Origin: Mermis nigrescens
Taxonomy: Eukaryota; Nematoda; Enoplea; Mermithida; Mermithidae
NCBI GenBank assembly: GCA_036768485.1
Contig: JAVLUZ010000145.1
Span: 1,560,785-1,624,784, forward strand
DNA: 64,000 nucleotides
Direction of reading: 5' to 3'
The notes beneath the pieces are model-generated. The model ran no database searches. It was not told the origin of the DNA and worked only from the letters and a program-made list of their open reading frames with translations. The stretch's first letter is position 1, and every line of letters begins with the position of its first letter. Made by a program: the position numbers and the translations under genes. Positions 29,616-41,934 of this stretch are shown piece after piece.

Positions 29616-32600
29616 CTTAAAATTGAGGATTACTGATGGTAATTTATTGACTAAAGAAATGCACGAGGATTGCAAGTCTTAAGACTTAAAAGTTCGAAAA
29701 ACGTGTCTAATCTAAATTAGTCAAATTTATAGTCCATTTTGTCGACGATTTTGCCGGGGTATGAAGAAACTTGCGACGGGTGAAGCCAAACATGTATAGC
29801 ATGAAATTTTAGGGGGGGTGAGCACCGGAAAAATTAAAAAATACCTTTTTGGGCTCAAAACCCATGCGTATAAAAACGCAATTCTCGACGTTTCAAACGG
29901 CGCTCGCTCTTTTTAAAACAAAAAAACCAAAAAAATCGAATAAAATTTGGGTAAATTGAAGAAAATATAGTCAAAAATGTGTTTATGGAGCGAAGTAATG
30001 AAAATTTGATACTTTTAGCCTAAATATAGCTAAAAACACCCAAAAAGGACCCATTCTTCGATTTTTTTCCGAAAATCGGGGTGAAACCCCTCCAAGAACA
30101 CGAATTGATGAAACCTAAACACCACGTACAGTTCTTAATAAGAACACTCAAGAATCCTTAAGTTTTGCTAAGGATTTTCAAGCCAACCTACATAGCATAG
30201 GACATTGTTTTAAAAAATGCAACGAAATACGACGACGATTTGGAAAGTCCAATGTTATAAAATAAGCTTGTAATCCTTAGCAGAAATTAAGGATAGCTAA
30301 GTTATCAAATTTCTTATAGGAAAAGTGCATATCCGTTAGGCGTACACTTACGGCTATTCTTTTTCAAAGTCCTGCTTTCTTCCTTCTTTTGCTTTTTAGA
30401 ACCTGAAAGCAATAAAACAGATAAAAAAGATAGACTAAAAATGCATGATTGAAAAAGTACAAACCTTTCTTTGTGTTATCTTGGTCAAACTTTTGCTCAT
30501 TAGACCGAATGGACGAATGCTGATTACCATTAGCCATTTGATGAGTGTTCTTTTTTCTATTCTCCTTCTGTTTCTTCTTTTCCGCTTGTGACTGTTTAAA
30601 TTCCGCCTCTTCTTTCAATTTTTTAGTCGCTTCTTTCTCTAGGAGTGAAAAATATGAAACGATAAAAAGACTAAAGTGAGTACATAATTGAAATACTTAC
30701 ATTAAGTATTAGATTGCAAACGATTTCCATCTACATACAGTAACGGACATGTAAGAACTCACAATTTTGGGTGATCGTCGATGATTCTGACGGGAGGGGT
30801 ACGTAACATTTAATTTTTGACTAAAATAGCAAAAAAAGGCACAGAAGAGGGCACAAAACGTAAGAATTTGCCAAAAATCGGGAAAGGTGGGGTTCAAAAA
30901 TATGAGTTCCAGGGGAATGGGGGACGGCCAAATTTGGGTAAGGAGGATCCCCCAACCAAATGTTACAAGCTGGCCTGTATTCAGGGAAAGGGAGGGGGCC
31001 GCCCCTCCAGAAAATCTAAAATAATTTTATGAAACACACAAGGGTCCTTCAAAGTGAAAAATAAAAAATAAGTCTAAAACCACCAGAATAAGTTTTTAGC
31101 GTACTTTTGAACTGGTGATTCATCGTTTATCAATAGTTTTTGTGTTCTATCCCGACCAAAAATCGTTCAAATTTGAGTTAGACAATTAGAACATGCCGAT
31201 TCATTCTTTTTCTGCATTGGTTTTCTTTGTAAATCACGAAGATTAACTACAAAGACAAAAGCTAGGAAATTATTGGTCGATTAAATTATGGTAAATCAGT
31301 TCTTTACATTGTGTAAACGATAGATTTGTGTAATATGAGTATGGAATAGTGTGAAAATTTTTGGAAAGTTTTTTCATTAATTGCATAGAGCTCGTTTAGA
31401 TCTGCTCAAACAAGCCTTTATTTTTGGCCATCTAATGGTTCTCGAAATATCTGACTCCGAAATTTTGCCCCCCCTCCCAAAAAATAAAATCATTAAATCC
31501 AGGAAACGGGCCTGGTTCAGTGTTATTTTGAACATGCAAATTTTTGTGTACTATAGTACAGTAGCGATTTGAGTGTGGTAAAACGTTTTCAATCTTTGGT
31601 AGTGTATTCTAGCTAATTTATGGGTTTCTGATGCCAAAACTTACTGAAAATTGTCTCGAAACGGCGCGAAGCGCAGAAAAATTTGACATTTTTCACTACT
31701 CATATCGGCGCAAAGCGTTGAAAATTTTGGGAATTTTACACCTTTTTACAGTTTTTGTCTTCCCAAAAATCTTTATATATTTTGTACACAAATTTTTGGA
31801 TACTATAATATGGTGGTAGCACTGTTTTTTTGTACGAGCCTCTTTGTACATGTACAAAGATCTCCGAAAATTTTTTTGTACATATATTTTTTTGTACATA
31901 TAAAGTATAGATATGCGAAAATTTTTTTGTACATATAAAGTATAGGTATGCAATTGAATGTACACATCTTTACATACTACTAGATTGTTATCCGTGACCC
32001 GCACGCTTCGCAAAAGGTGTAACTTTATCCTAAATTCAGCTGGTTATATTAGTTCGGCCCGAAACGCCAAAATTTTCATGAGTCTTAGGTTGAAATTACA
32101 CATAAAATTCGACTCAGCAAGTTAAAATGACTTGTGTTACACAATTATAAATAATAAGCGGTTGCAATGTGCTGACTGAATCTCATAATAGACACCAATT
32201 TGCATATGAATTTAATGCAACGCAAAGATAAAAGAGTCGATTTTATCTTCAAAACGGCAGAAAACAGTGCAAAGTTGTTTGATAGTTCTTTTTTCTGCAT
32301 AAAATCTTTATAAAACAGTGGAAATAGATGTAAAAGATGCTTCAATCTGTACAAAGATGCTTACAGATAGATTTTGGAGTGTTAAATGCCCGCGCTTGGA
32401 GCTAAATATAATGTAATTATAATACTCGGCGCGAAGCGCCGAAAATTTTCAGAAATTTTGCTAAAAAATACTCCAAAAAACGTTAAAATTACTATTACTT
32501 TGCCCCAAAAAGTCTTTGTACATTGTACAAAGATGGCTCCGAAAATCTTTGTACGAGCCTCAAAATCTTTGTCTCGTACAAAAAAACAGTGTAGAGTAGC

Positions 32601-35600
32601 GATTTTAGTGTAGTAAAAAGAGAGTTGTTAGACTTTTGGTAGTGTGGTCTAGCTAATTTCTGGGTTTCTGACGCTAAAAATTACGCTAAAAATTACTGAA
32701 AATTGTATCAAACGGCGCGAAGCGCGAAAATTTGACATTTTCCATTCTAAATGCAAATTCTTCCATTTTAAAGGTATATGTATAGGACAAACAATCACTC
32801 ATTTCGGCGCGAAGCGCCACATTTTTTGGGAACTTCACACCTTTTTACAGTTTTTGTCTTCCCAAAAATCTTTGTGCATTTTAATGACACAAATTTTCGG
32901 GTACTAGTATAATATGGTACAGTAGCGTAGTGTGGTAAAAACAGAGTAGTTCGACTTTTGGTAGTGTATTTTAACTAAGTTTTGGGTCTCTAAGGGCAAA
33001 AAACACAAAGAATCGTCTTAAAACGGCGCATTTGACATTTTTCCTTTTGATTTGCAATTTTTGCTATTATAAAGATATAAAGAACACACAATTACTCATT
33101 ACGGCGCGGAGCGCCGAAAATTTTGGCGAATTTCAGACCTTTTTTGCACTTTTTGTCTTCTTAAAAATCTTTGTACATTTACAAAGACGGTCCCGAAAAG
33201 CCTTTGTGCATCGGAAAAAATCTTTGCCGAATACAAAAAAACACTGTCCTGGTTACAAGTATATGCTAAACTGAAAAGAAGGAACTGCAATCAATCAACC
33301 ATACCTAGGCAATAGTCAATGCTTCAGATTGTCCAACTATGTATGAGCTCTCAAAGGTTGGTTGGTCCCCTAATTGGGCTGAAAACGGGTTAAAAAAGAC
33401 AATTTTGTCCAATTTTTCAATTTTCTCACTTTTTTAAAATCAGCCTATCAAAATGGACGCTTCTTCAGCCCGTCCAGCTTTTGTGTCAGCCCATACGGGC
33501 TGGAATGGGTATATTTCCATAAATTTCCTCATAAATGAATTCGCAATTCTACACAAAAAGTATGGCGCGTTACTCCCCAAAAACCAAATGTCCATCCACA
33601 GCTAAAATCCTATTCGTACGCTATCCGAAATTAGGGTGAAAAGTGGCCTTAAGGTATCTGCTGAATTATTTCTGTTTTTAATTAAAAGCTGGAAAAACGT
33701 TTAACCATCTTTGATTAAGAGCTACCTAAAATATCTATTCCCCGTTGAAAGAATTTACATATGCTGCTTATGTTGCAAATGCTGTTTTTCTTTCCTAATT
33801 TAAACATCGCAGCAAGCATTTCAATTTTCCTAATATTATGCCATTTACCTCGTTCGGAAGCAATAAGTTTTTGTCGTTCGCGCTCATGCTCCGATTGCAA
33901 TTTTTGCATATAAGCGACAACCTGGAAACGATAGATTATAGTCAGAAAAAATACAATCAAATAAAATAATCACAATATAAAATACTAAAAAATCAATTAA
34001 ATAAAAGAATTAAAAAAATGAAACTAAAATAATTAAATAATCAGCAATGTACTGACGTTTCGTTACCCTAGTAGCAGCCTGTTTACATTGCGTATCGTTG
34101 AGGCAGTCGCCGGCTGCAGTTTGGAGCTGTTCCTTTAAGGGATTATCCTTCAAGTCCAACCATTTCAACTGTTTCAACTTGCAGAAACTCAAAGGCAATT
34201 CCTAGATACGAAGAATTTTTTAAAAGATTTTGTTGAGCTAAAGCATGATAATTATATCTGGCCGTGGGGGTTGGGGTTATGCACCCCCAGAAACCAAAAT
34301 ACTCCCCAGAATTCAATTTTTGGAAATTTTTTGGTTATTTTGCAAGTTTTGATGCCAATGGATAGTGCTTGATGAGAAACATTGAAAAATGGTGTTTTTC
34401 CACCATACCACCATTTTTAAGGCCATTTTTTGACCTTTGAAAAAATCTTGCACACCCCCCCTAGAACTTTGGTGGCACACACCTATGATGATAACTAATA
34501 TTCGACTTGTTGTTGCATTCTCGTTACTTTGACTTAAATATTGGCTACCATATAAATACATGAAATTGAAGAATAAATAACTTAAAATTTGTCCATCTTT
34601 CGGCAATCGATTTTACGAGTTTCGCATACATTTTTCTATCTGAACGGAGACTTTCAAAGTCTTCCTCTTATAAGAAAAACTTTTTGGAGTCGGTGAAGCA
34701 CTGTTTTTTGTACTCGTACAAAGACCTCCGGAAAAAGTGTCTGTACAAGCGAAAATTGAAACTATACCTAGATATTTTTGTATAGGTAATACTAGTCAGT
34801 TATCTGCGACCCGCACGCTTCACAAAAAGTGCTACTTCATCCTAAATTCAGCTGATTATATATGTTAAGCGCGAAGCGCCGGAATTTTTAAGAGTTTTTG
34901 GTTGAATTTACGCATAAAACTCGACTCAGAAAGCTGGAATAACTTGTGTTATACAATCAGGAGTAATACAGCGATTGCAATATGCTCAGTGAATTTCATA
35001 ATAGAAACCGATTCGCTTATGTATTCATTGCAATATGAAGATAAAAAAGTCAATTTCATATTCAAACTTATTTTCTGCATAAAATCTTTATAAAACAGTA
35101 GAGATATGTAGATGTATAAGACGCTTAAATCGGCACAAGGATGCTTGAAATCACACGAACATAGATTTTGGAGTGTTTAATGCCCGTGCTTGGAGCAAAA
35201 CAGACTGTGATATATATCTTCGCGCCGAAAATTTTTAAAATTTTGCCTAAAAAATACTCAAAAAAGCATTAAAATTACAATAGTACTTTTCCCCAAAGTC
35301 TTTCTAAATTGTACAAAGATGGGTCCAAAAATCTTTGTACGAGCCTTATAATCTTTGTCTCGTACAGAAAACAGTGCGATGAAATAATACTAAAGCTAAG
35401 ATTGTTTAGTGCTCTGTGCCAGATTACTATTTTGCTATGCTCTACCTAGCTGAAAATAGTTAAAGCGTCACAACTGAATAAAATTTGCATGGAATTTTGT
35501 GCTTTTTAAAAGCAGATCACTGGGTACATATATACTGGTAGCTTGAAAATTCAAAATTTTCTTGGAATTTTAATTCTATTAAATTCATAAACAGAATTTC

Positions 35601-38600
35601 ATTCACGAAATTTATTTATTTATCAAATTAATTTTATTAAATTCACATTTAAAATTTAAAATTAAAAAAAATTCCATCCGATAATGATAACATCGGAATC
35701 ACATGTGCACATATGGGAGGGGGTGAGGGTGGGTATTACCGCCTGAAGGGTCAGCCGGACAGGTACTGTCCGGCGATTTTGAGCTGATGGAACGTTTTTT
35801 GCTTCATTTTTGAGGTCAAAAGCAGTAAAAATGTCGAAATTTTACCGACGCTTCGTGCCGGATTAGTATTTTTATGTACTTTTTATTCAAAAAGTGCGCA
35901 AAATCGATCAATTTTTGCATTTTTTATTGTTAAGATTTATGAGATGCAGTAAAAATGGACTGAAAATGCTTTAAAAAGGCGATATTACCACGACAAAAAC
36001 TTTTATAGACTATTTTGACCATTTTGACTGTTAAAACAGCAAAAAAACCGTGAACATTGAATTTACTGTTTTCGATTTCTGGTATTTCCCCCATCACCCT
36101 CTGCCGACCCTGACCTTGTGCACCTATGATCGAAAGTTTGCAAGACGCGACTAAAATTTTTACGCCTCTTATTGTTAGAAATCCTAGCAATACGGCAAAA
36201 TAGAGGTCTGAGTACAAAAACAACCAGTGCTTGTAACCAAAATTTTCAAAATTATATCATTAAGTAAATTATCTTATAATTATAAAAATTATAATAAAAT
36301 TCGATGACTTATAATTATAAAAATTATAAAAACTTGCAAAATATGGCAGTCTTGTTTTTCGCCGTAAATCAGTCGAGAAACGATTTTTGCTCAAAGTAAA
36401 AAAATATTCGGAAAATTCAAAAATTTTTGGGCCTGAGACTCCGTTAGATATCTTAATTTTAATTTTCGAATTTTTTTATGATCTAATCTATAAATAAATT
36501 AAGAGATAAACGATTTTAATTCCATAGTTCTATCAAGGCAAATTAGATACATGTGTATGGTTTTGTAACTTCAGCCATTTTTCAATCTATTTTATGTCCA
36601 AAGGTACCACTCAAGTCGAATGACATTGAGCTACATTGCCTCAATATTAACATTTCTTCCTGCCCACGAATAAAGATTTTACTTTCAATTCATTTCTATA
36701 CAAGTCCAGTCGTTGAAGACGAATCAAGTCCCCAAATCGTTCTGGGAGGCTTGTTAATCGATTTGAACTCAAATCTATTTCGAGTAAGTTTACGAGATGA
36801 CAGAAGTCAGACGGCAGAGTTAGAATTCGATTTCGAGATAGATCAACTTCGGTTACTTTCTTCAATTCTGCCTAAAATACGAGCAATTACAAAAATATCT
36901 TAACAAAATAAAACAATTTTCACTTTTTAAGTCTGTACAACGTTTTATGCTGTAATAAACAGACACGTACGGCGAGGGTTTGGGGTATAGATCCCTGGAA
37001 TAGAAAGCAGAATTTGCTGGGAAAAATAAGGCAAAAAGAAGATCAGAAATGGATGACAATAAAGGATTTTCTTTAAAATAATGTGAAAAAATATTTTTTA
37101 TTCAAAATAATTCACAATAATGTACGTTATTTCTAGAGATGTAACGGGTCCAGGTTTTTTGTATATCGGGCCAGGGCCAGGTCCGGGTCTCAGATTTTGC
37201 GGATAACGGGTCCGGGTCTGAAAAAATAAAAAAAACGGGTTCGGGTCCGGGTCCAATACAAAATATATGAATCGAAATGAGTAATAAATCATGCAAGTTT
37301 ACTAATAACTATACTATCTATGCTATGAATGTAGAAGGTTCAAAAAGCAAATAATGTTCAACTTAGTCGCATAGGAAATGCGATAGGAGTACAAATTTAC
37401 TGCAAAAACATGTCGAAGCGAAGCTAGATCATGGATGCACGAGGTCAGGGTCGGCAAGGTGGTACAATCTCAGAAATTCAAAACAGTAAATTTATTGTTC
37501 GCGATTTTTTTTATTTAAACGATCAAAATGGTCAAAATAGCCTATAAAACGCTTTTTTGTGATAATACCGCATTTTCAGTCCATTTTGACTACATAATTT
37601 CGCTGTTAGCACTAAAAATATGGAAACTGATCAACTTTGGGCGCTTTTTAATTAAAATGCACGTAAAAGTATTAATCCGGAAACATTTTAACATTATTAC
37701 TGCTTTAATCTTGAAAAATGATGCAAAAAACGTCGTCCGGCAGCTCAAAATCACCGGAAAGTACCTGTCTTGGACTCTTCAGCGAAGTTTAAAACCCCTC
37801 GTGCATGTTTGAGCTAGAAAAAGTGATTTACGAGCACAAGGAATAAGATTCGAAAAAAGTTGAAGAAACTTAAGTTGTATAATGACGTACTTATGATGGT
37901 ACATGGTGTATCGTAATAGAATATTTAGGAGATTCGAAAAGGGCAGTATTCTGATCTGACTTTCTCAGAACAGAGACAAATATTCTCAAAAATCTGTTAT
38001 TCATACGCAAAAAACATCCATCCTTTGGATATTTCCTGTTCTGTGCGTAACTTTAGTAAGACGAATCAACTAGATTGCAGGATTTCAGATATGAATACTG
38101 ATGCTGTGAAACTTTCATCTAATATCATTGATCCGGCACAAATCACCACTAAATCTTAAGTTAAAGCACAAGGATGACTCTAGATGACTGGGTTTGGAGC
38201 AAGACACATTAGTTCTTCAGTGAATTTGCGCGAAGCGCCGAAAATATTTAATTAATGTTGGAAAATTTGTTGTTTTGATTGTATAATTATCTATTTCATC
38301 CAGTTGTGCTCAAAACGCCGGGCACAGCTAAAAAAACAGTCAGGCAAGAAGCTAAAGCAAATCTCAGTCCACATTAAACGGAATGCTAATCAGAACTTAG
38401 GCTTGGCGAAATTCTGATATTCTGCGCTTACTTTTATAATTATTGTTTTCAGAAATAGTAAGAATGAGTGCTTTGGAAGATAATCCATTCTTTCTGCTGA
38501 AAATATCCATTTTGCAGAAATCGAACAAATTTTCTACAACAATGAATCGTGTACTTCATTTCACTAAATTTCATAGATGAGCTTCAGTCAAGAACATTTA

Positions 38601-40139
38601 CAAAAGAATAAGCGATAAAGTAAACACGAAAGTGTTGGAAAAAATTTGAGACAGGCAGTATTAACAAATGCACTCAAAATGGTACTCCTCAATCAAAATG
38701 GTACAATGTTCATAAAACACGTTGGACCCGGACCCGACGTTGCAGAAAATTTCGGACCCGGACGCGACTTTCTCGAGATCTTGGACCTAGAACCGAATTT
38801 TAAAAAAAATTGATTCGACGCCACCCTAATATATAAGCACTTTAGGAGGTGCACAGGCCCGTATCCAGGGAAAGATTAGGGGCACGTGCTCCCTCCGGAA
38901 TGAAATTTGAGAATGATTTTTGTCCTCTATTCCCCCTTGGCCTTTTTAGCCAAAAATCACAAAAAATTTTCGGCGCTTCGCGCTAAATTTCAAAACTACA
39001 ATTAGAGTAAAGGTAGTCCCAAACGCGCGGTTTAAACACTCTATTTTTAGTTTTTATACAACCTAAACCGTATTTTACATCTATGCCTTTTGTTTTGCAC
39101 AGGTTTCATGCAGAAAATGAGATTCGTTCAAGAGGGTGTCCATTGGATTCTTACCATATTTAAGGCATCTGGGTAGCGAAATTAAGAAAGTTCACAGCTA
39201 TAGTGGTCGTAAAACGTCTTTTTTGATCATTCTTTGGTAACCCACTATGTTTTGAAAAAATTTTGATCGTAACCCCCTCCCGAAACAAAATTCTGGATAC
39301 GGGCCTGGAGGTACAAGAGTTTTTCCATTTTTTTCGCAATTTGATGAAATATGATCAATTTTCGTACGTTGATCACGAATACGACATTCATTTTAATTAA
39401 ACAGACCGTAAGCTTTCGAAAAATTCAATTCTTGACTTTTTCACTTTTTTCCAACTTTGTAGAAGGCAGGTATTCTTTGCAGTCAAGTGCACGTAATATA
39501 ACACACATTGTAATATTTGCAGTCACAAACCAGCGGCCTAGATTGCTAATAAGATCGGTAAAGTGCACTAGTGAAGGTCTGAAAATGCAATTTTACGCGA
39601 TAGAACATATTACTAATCCTTAGATTCATTGCAGTGCACCAAATTTACATTTAAAAAATGTTAAAGAACTCATTTTATGTCTCACCATTTTATGTAGGAT
39701 GAACTTTCTGCCAAAAAACACCGATTTTTCAACATGAGCGCTCAACTTTTGAACATTTTTTAGACCTCCCAGAGATGTGGACCAAAATTTTAAATGTGGA
39801 AAGGAATTTGGGTATCGTTCGCAGCCTTGCCTTCGTGAAACAATACATTACAAATTGTATTTTCGTGTAAAAAATTCTAACAACAACAACAACAATTTAT
39901 TCGCTAAGTCGAAAGAAAATATTAACATACATGGATAAGACGAATGAACGAAAATGAAAATACATGAGAGACAAAACAAATTAAGTATGACGAAAAATTA
40001 ATAATTCCTTAGAAACTACCGAGCTACTTACTATTTCTTTAGCAGGAACAATCGTGAGCTGGCTCAAACTGAGATCAAGTCGATTATCCTCGACTTTTGC
40101 CTTCAATTGTTTCAGACTAAACCGTTCTGGAGTTTCCAT
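29365..40139 (-). CDS. LRRC59: LRRC59-type leucine-rich repeat ER membrane protein, six coding exons
   Basis: Six exons (40139-40032, 36871-36683, 34201-34067, 33921-33849, 30638-30465, 29615-29365) join in phase (0, 0, 0, 1, 1) to 309 residues; human LRRC59 has 307. The order matches the family: N-terminal motif [11 protein letters not shown], leucine-rich repeats at about 40-120 ([24 protein letters not shown]), [12 protein letters not shown], a charged K/E/Q coil at about 145-225, one membrane segment at about 234-254, and a short luminal tail with KSLCDDV. In vertebrates it is a tail-anchored protein of ER and nuclear envelope associated with ribosomes and import of some proteins; this is family knowledge. 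AATAAATAAA follows the stop by about 110 nt. An alternative donor in exon 6 could join the orphan exon at 26714-27076. Confidence 0.9.
29785..30105 (+). mobile_element. Family B element in lrrc59 intron 5
   Basis: Starts AACATGTATAGCATGAAATT and carries diverged B body motifs, ending near CCCTCCAAGAACACGAATTG. Confidence 0.5.
30465..30638 (-). CDS. LRRC59: lrrc59 coding exon 5
   Basis: This exon encodes a lysine/glutamate/glutamine-rich segment ([20 protein letters not shown] onward). The acceptor is CTCCTAG|AGAAAG and the donor AAAG|GTTTGT, phase 1 in and out. Confidence 0.82.
30770..30969 (-). mobile_element. Family C MITE in lrrc59 intron 4
   Basis: Carries GGGACGGCCAAATTTGGGTA, AGGATCCCCCAACC and ends AAATGTTAC, matching the C bodies elsewhere. 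Confidence 0.5.
30970..31514 (-). mobile_element. Family D element in lrrc59 intron 4
   Basis: Starts CTGGCCTGTATTCAGGG and ends AAATCCAGGAAACGGGCCTG. The body is the reverse complement of the 17132-17715 copy. Confidence 0.72.
31530..33255 (+). mobile_element. Family H element with about three internal units, split by element I
   Basis: A ~350-bp unit (AATATGGTACAGTAGCGATT; GGGTTTCTGACGC; CATTTCGGCGCGAAGCGCC; TTTTTGTCTTCCCAAAAATC) repeats near 31555, 32592, 32916 and 33100. The right end is GAATACAAAAAAACACTG. Element I interrupts it at 31820-32591. Confidence 0.68.
31820..32591 (+). mobile_element. Element I, copy 1
   Basis: The ends are CACTGTTTTTTTGTACGAG and CTCGTACAAAAAAACAGTG, a 19-bp inverted pair. 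It sits within the H motif TACAGTAG (diverged duplication). A paralogue lies at 34699-35376. It carries a perfect GGCGCGAAGCGCC at 32428-32440. Confidence 0.8.
33330..33660. other. lrrc59 intron 4, C-like remnant
   Basis: A diverged GTTGGTCCCCTAATTGGGC region resembling family C, then unique-looking AT-rich DNA. Confidence 0.3.
33849..33921 (-). CDS. LRRC59: lrrc59 coding exon 4
   Basis: A 73-nt exon encoding [20 protein letters not shown] and then ASER. The acceptor is TTTCCAG|GTTGTC and the donor CGAG|GTAAAT, phase 1. It starts the charged coil. Confidence 0.85.
34067..34201 (-). CDS. LRRC59: lrrc59 coding exon 3
   Basis: This exon encodes 45 residues from [20 protein letters not shown] to the conserved [14 protein letters not shown]. 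The acceptor is TATCTAG|GAATTG and the donor ACTAGG|GTAACG, phase 0. Confidence 0.9.
34253..34487 (+). mobile_element. Family A MITE in lrrc59 intron 2
   Basis: The ends are TATATCTGGCC and CACACCTATG, with duplication ATGATAAT/ATGATAAC (7 of 8). It inserted about 50 bp upstream (in gene sense) of the exon 3 acceptor without removing it. Confidence 0.8.
34699..35376 (+). mobile_element. Element I, copy 2, in lrrc59 intron 2
   Basis: The ends are CACTGTTTTTTGTACTCG and CGTACAGAAAACAGTG. The flanks CGGTGAAG/CGATGAAA agree at 6 of 8. Colinear with 31820-32591. Confidence 0.78.
35700..36128 (+). mobile_element. Family J element in lrrc59 intron 2
   Basis: Starts CACATGTGCACATATGGGAG and ends CCTTGTGCACCTATG. 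Flanks ATCGGAAT/ATCGAAAG agree at 6 of 8. Contains AGCCGGACAGGTACTGTCCG and GACGCTTCGTGCCGG. Confidence 0.68.
36129..36682. other. AT-rich lrrc59 intron
   Basis: A repeated ATTATAAAAATTAT motif at 36250-36330 is the only pattern visible. Confidence 0.35.
36683..36871 (-). CDS. LRRC59: lrrc59 coding exon 2
   Basis: This exon encodes 63 residues with leucine-rich repeats [13 protein letters not shown] and [13 protein letters not shown]. The acceptor is TTTTAG|GCAGAA and the donor TTGAAA|GTAAAA, both phase 0. Confidence 0.9.
37134..38828. mobile_element. hAT-like element with GGGTCC repeats
   Basis: Left end TAGAGATGTAACGGGTCC followed by iterated CCGGGTC motifs to about 37258. The right part (38700-38828) has GGACCCGGACCC motifs and ends CCACCCTA. 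Resembles the clearer elements at 46799 and 61689. No duplication was found, so the boundaries may be those of a decayed copy. A J element lies inside. Confidence 0.5.
37439..37810 (-). mobile_element. Family J element
   Basis: Starts TCATGGATGCACGAGGTCAG and ends CCTCGTGCATGTTT, with duplication AAGCTAGA/GAGCTAGA (7 of 8). Reverse orientation relative to 35700-36128. Confidence 0.75.
38854..39307 (+). mobile_element. Family D element with 8-bp duplication
   Basis: Perfect ends CAGGCCCGTATCCAG and CTGGATACGGGCCTG. Duplication GAGGTGCA/GAGGTACA (7 of 8). Carries TCGGCGCTTCGCGC. Confidence 0.87.
39308..39884. other. lrrc59 intron 1, nothing recognised
   Basis: No repeat or exon supported. Confidence 0.35.
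39885..39975 (-). mobile_element. LINE-like 3' tail with (TTG)n
   Basis: On the minus strand GACTTAGCGAATAAATTG is followed by TTGTTGTTGTTG, the form of a non-LTR element 3' end with a short-repeat tail. Confidence 0.4.
40032..40139 (-). CDS. LRRC59: lrrc59 coding exon 1
   Basis: This exon encodes [20 protein letters not shown] and on to VPAKEI (36 residues). The donor is GAAATA|GTAAGT, phase 0. The ATG lies three bases after a possible acceptor (TTTGCAG), so a 5' UTR exon may lie upstream. Confidence 0.85.
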
Positions 40140-41534
40140 TTGCTGCAAAATCCAAGTCTCATGCAATTAAATAAAAAATAAGAAGACAGATTATAAAAGA
40201 AGGGATGGCAAGCAGAAGAACGCAGATTGCAGATGCAAGCGATCAAGTCTCGCAGCGAAATGCGAAGCAGGTTGATGACCGGGTTCCTGTTTTGTTCTGC
40301 TCCGAGCTTAAACAATGTACCGTGAAGGCTCACAGTATACATGAAACTACAGCCTCGTCAGGAGTTAAATTTATTAAAAGGAAAGCTTTCATAAGACCGA
40401 AAGTAGGAAAGATATGGCTTTTAAAAATACTAAATACGATTTTAAATATCTCTGCCTACGGTACCTCATCTATGAAAACAACTTACAGCAGCCAAAGAAA
40501 TCAGCTGCAAAAATGGTCCGCATGTATAGTCCGTTTTTTACCTAATAAATGGATCTGTTTGGAAGACTAATATCCTAATTATTGTAGCGCTCGATTTTAC
40601 CCTTGCTCGACTAAAGTCTGTTTCATATAACTTTTAGGTTTTTGAAAAAATTTAAAGTGCTTTAAATTATCAGTATTGTTGTGATATTCTACAGTAAATC
40701 GAGTTGCGCTGAGACGCTTGCCATTGTCAAACCACATCACCGCATCTAAAGTGTAAAACGCTTGATTTATGCGGATTAAATTCAAAAGAAAACCGCAGTT
40801 AAATGAAACAGACCATAAATTATAAAAAATTGTAGCAAATTTTTTGATATGGCGTGTCGAGCGATGAAGGATACAGGTGTTACGGTAATAAGGAAAATGG
40901 TTTGCAAAGCGAATCCATGCACTAGGTTAAAAAACTACAACTATACTTACTTATATTAAATAAAAGTGTTATTTCGAGCAGCAGAACTTCGCGTGCCCAT
41001 TACTGCTTGCAATCATAAACGGGCAGCAGCCCAATGCTAGCGAGTCTGGCTGGTGTAAAACAAGCAGAAATCCAAAAAATGCCTAAATTTAGTTCTCGGG
41101 GGTCTGAATACCCAAGCCCACGTATGCACATCATACCATGCCAACGAATGTTTCAAACTTATACGACCGACAGCCATTTTACACTTGCCCAATTGTGGGA
41201 CGAAGTTTACTACAGCCAAGTGGAAAAGCTATCAGCGCACAAGTCACCTTTTTAGCCGAATTCATAAAAATAGATTAAATTTAATGGAAAAGCTTTCAAA
41301 CAGATCAGACTATATGTAAATGAGCATACCTTCGTGATATGCATAAGCTGTAAATGCGATTTCATTCAAAAAACGTAGGTACCGCCGGAGTAGCTGCAAA
41401 AAATGCGACCGGTCAACAAATTTATTACCGAACTTGTATGAAATAGACTTATATAATTCATATTCCTAAAGTCAGAAAAATTGAGAATCACGCTCATTTT
41501 CAAAGCAACCTACGTATGTAAGTTTCGCTTTCAA
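40140..41534. other. Intergenic between rps14 and lrrc59
   Basis: Should hold the lrrc59 promoter. A 121-codon open frame at 40205-40570 on the + strand has no recognisable domain and overlaps the presumed 5' region. No repeat family was recognised. Confidence 0.35.
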
Positions 41535-41540
41535 TTTATT
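41535..41540 (-). terminator. Poly(A) signal of rps14
   Basis: AATAAA on the minus strand, about 85 nt past the rps14 stop. Confidence 0.6.
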
Positions 41541-41623
41541 TAGTTATCATAATCGATATTCAGTTATCATATTCGAAAACGGAGCAGGCCAATCAGACGC
41601 AATAAGAACAAATCTGAACGCAA

Positions 41624-41934
41624 TCACAAACGCCTGCCGCGACGACCTCCCTTTCGTCTGGTGCAGTCGCTCGGGATCGGCGTCACGTCCTCGATGCGGC
41701 CGATTTTCATGCCGGCGCGCGCCAAGGCCCTCAGCGCCGACTGGGCGCCCGGGCCGGGCGTTTTGGTGCGCGTGCCGCCAGTCGCCCGCAACTTGATGTG
41801 CAGAGCGTTGATGTTCAGCGCCTTGCAACGCTCGGCCACGTCCTGGGCGGCCAACATAGCCGCGTACGGCGACGCCTCGTCTCGGTCCGCCTTCACCTTC
41901 ATTCCGCCCGTTATGCGTACTATGGTTTCGCGTC
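41624..41934 (-). CDS. RPS14: rps14 coding exon 2
   Basis: This exon starts with [18 protein letters not shown] and runs to RRGRRL and TGA. The acceptor is CATAAG|GACGCG, with AAG rather than CAG or TAG. Confidence 0.96.

Noticed and set aside
40205..40570. A 121-codon + strand frame upstream of lrrc59
   Set aside because: No recognisable domain, no splice or poly(A) support, and it overlaps the presumed lrrc59 5' region.
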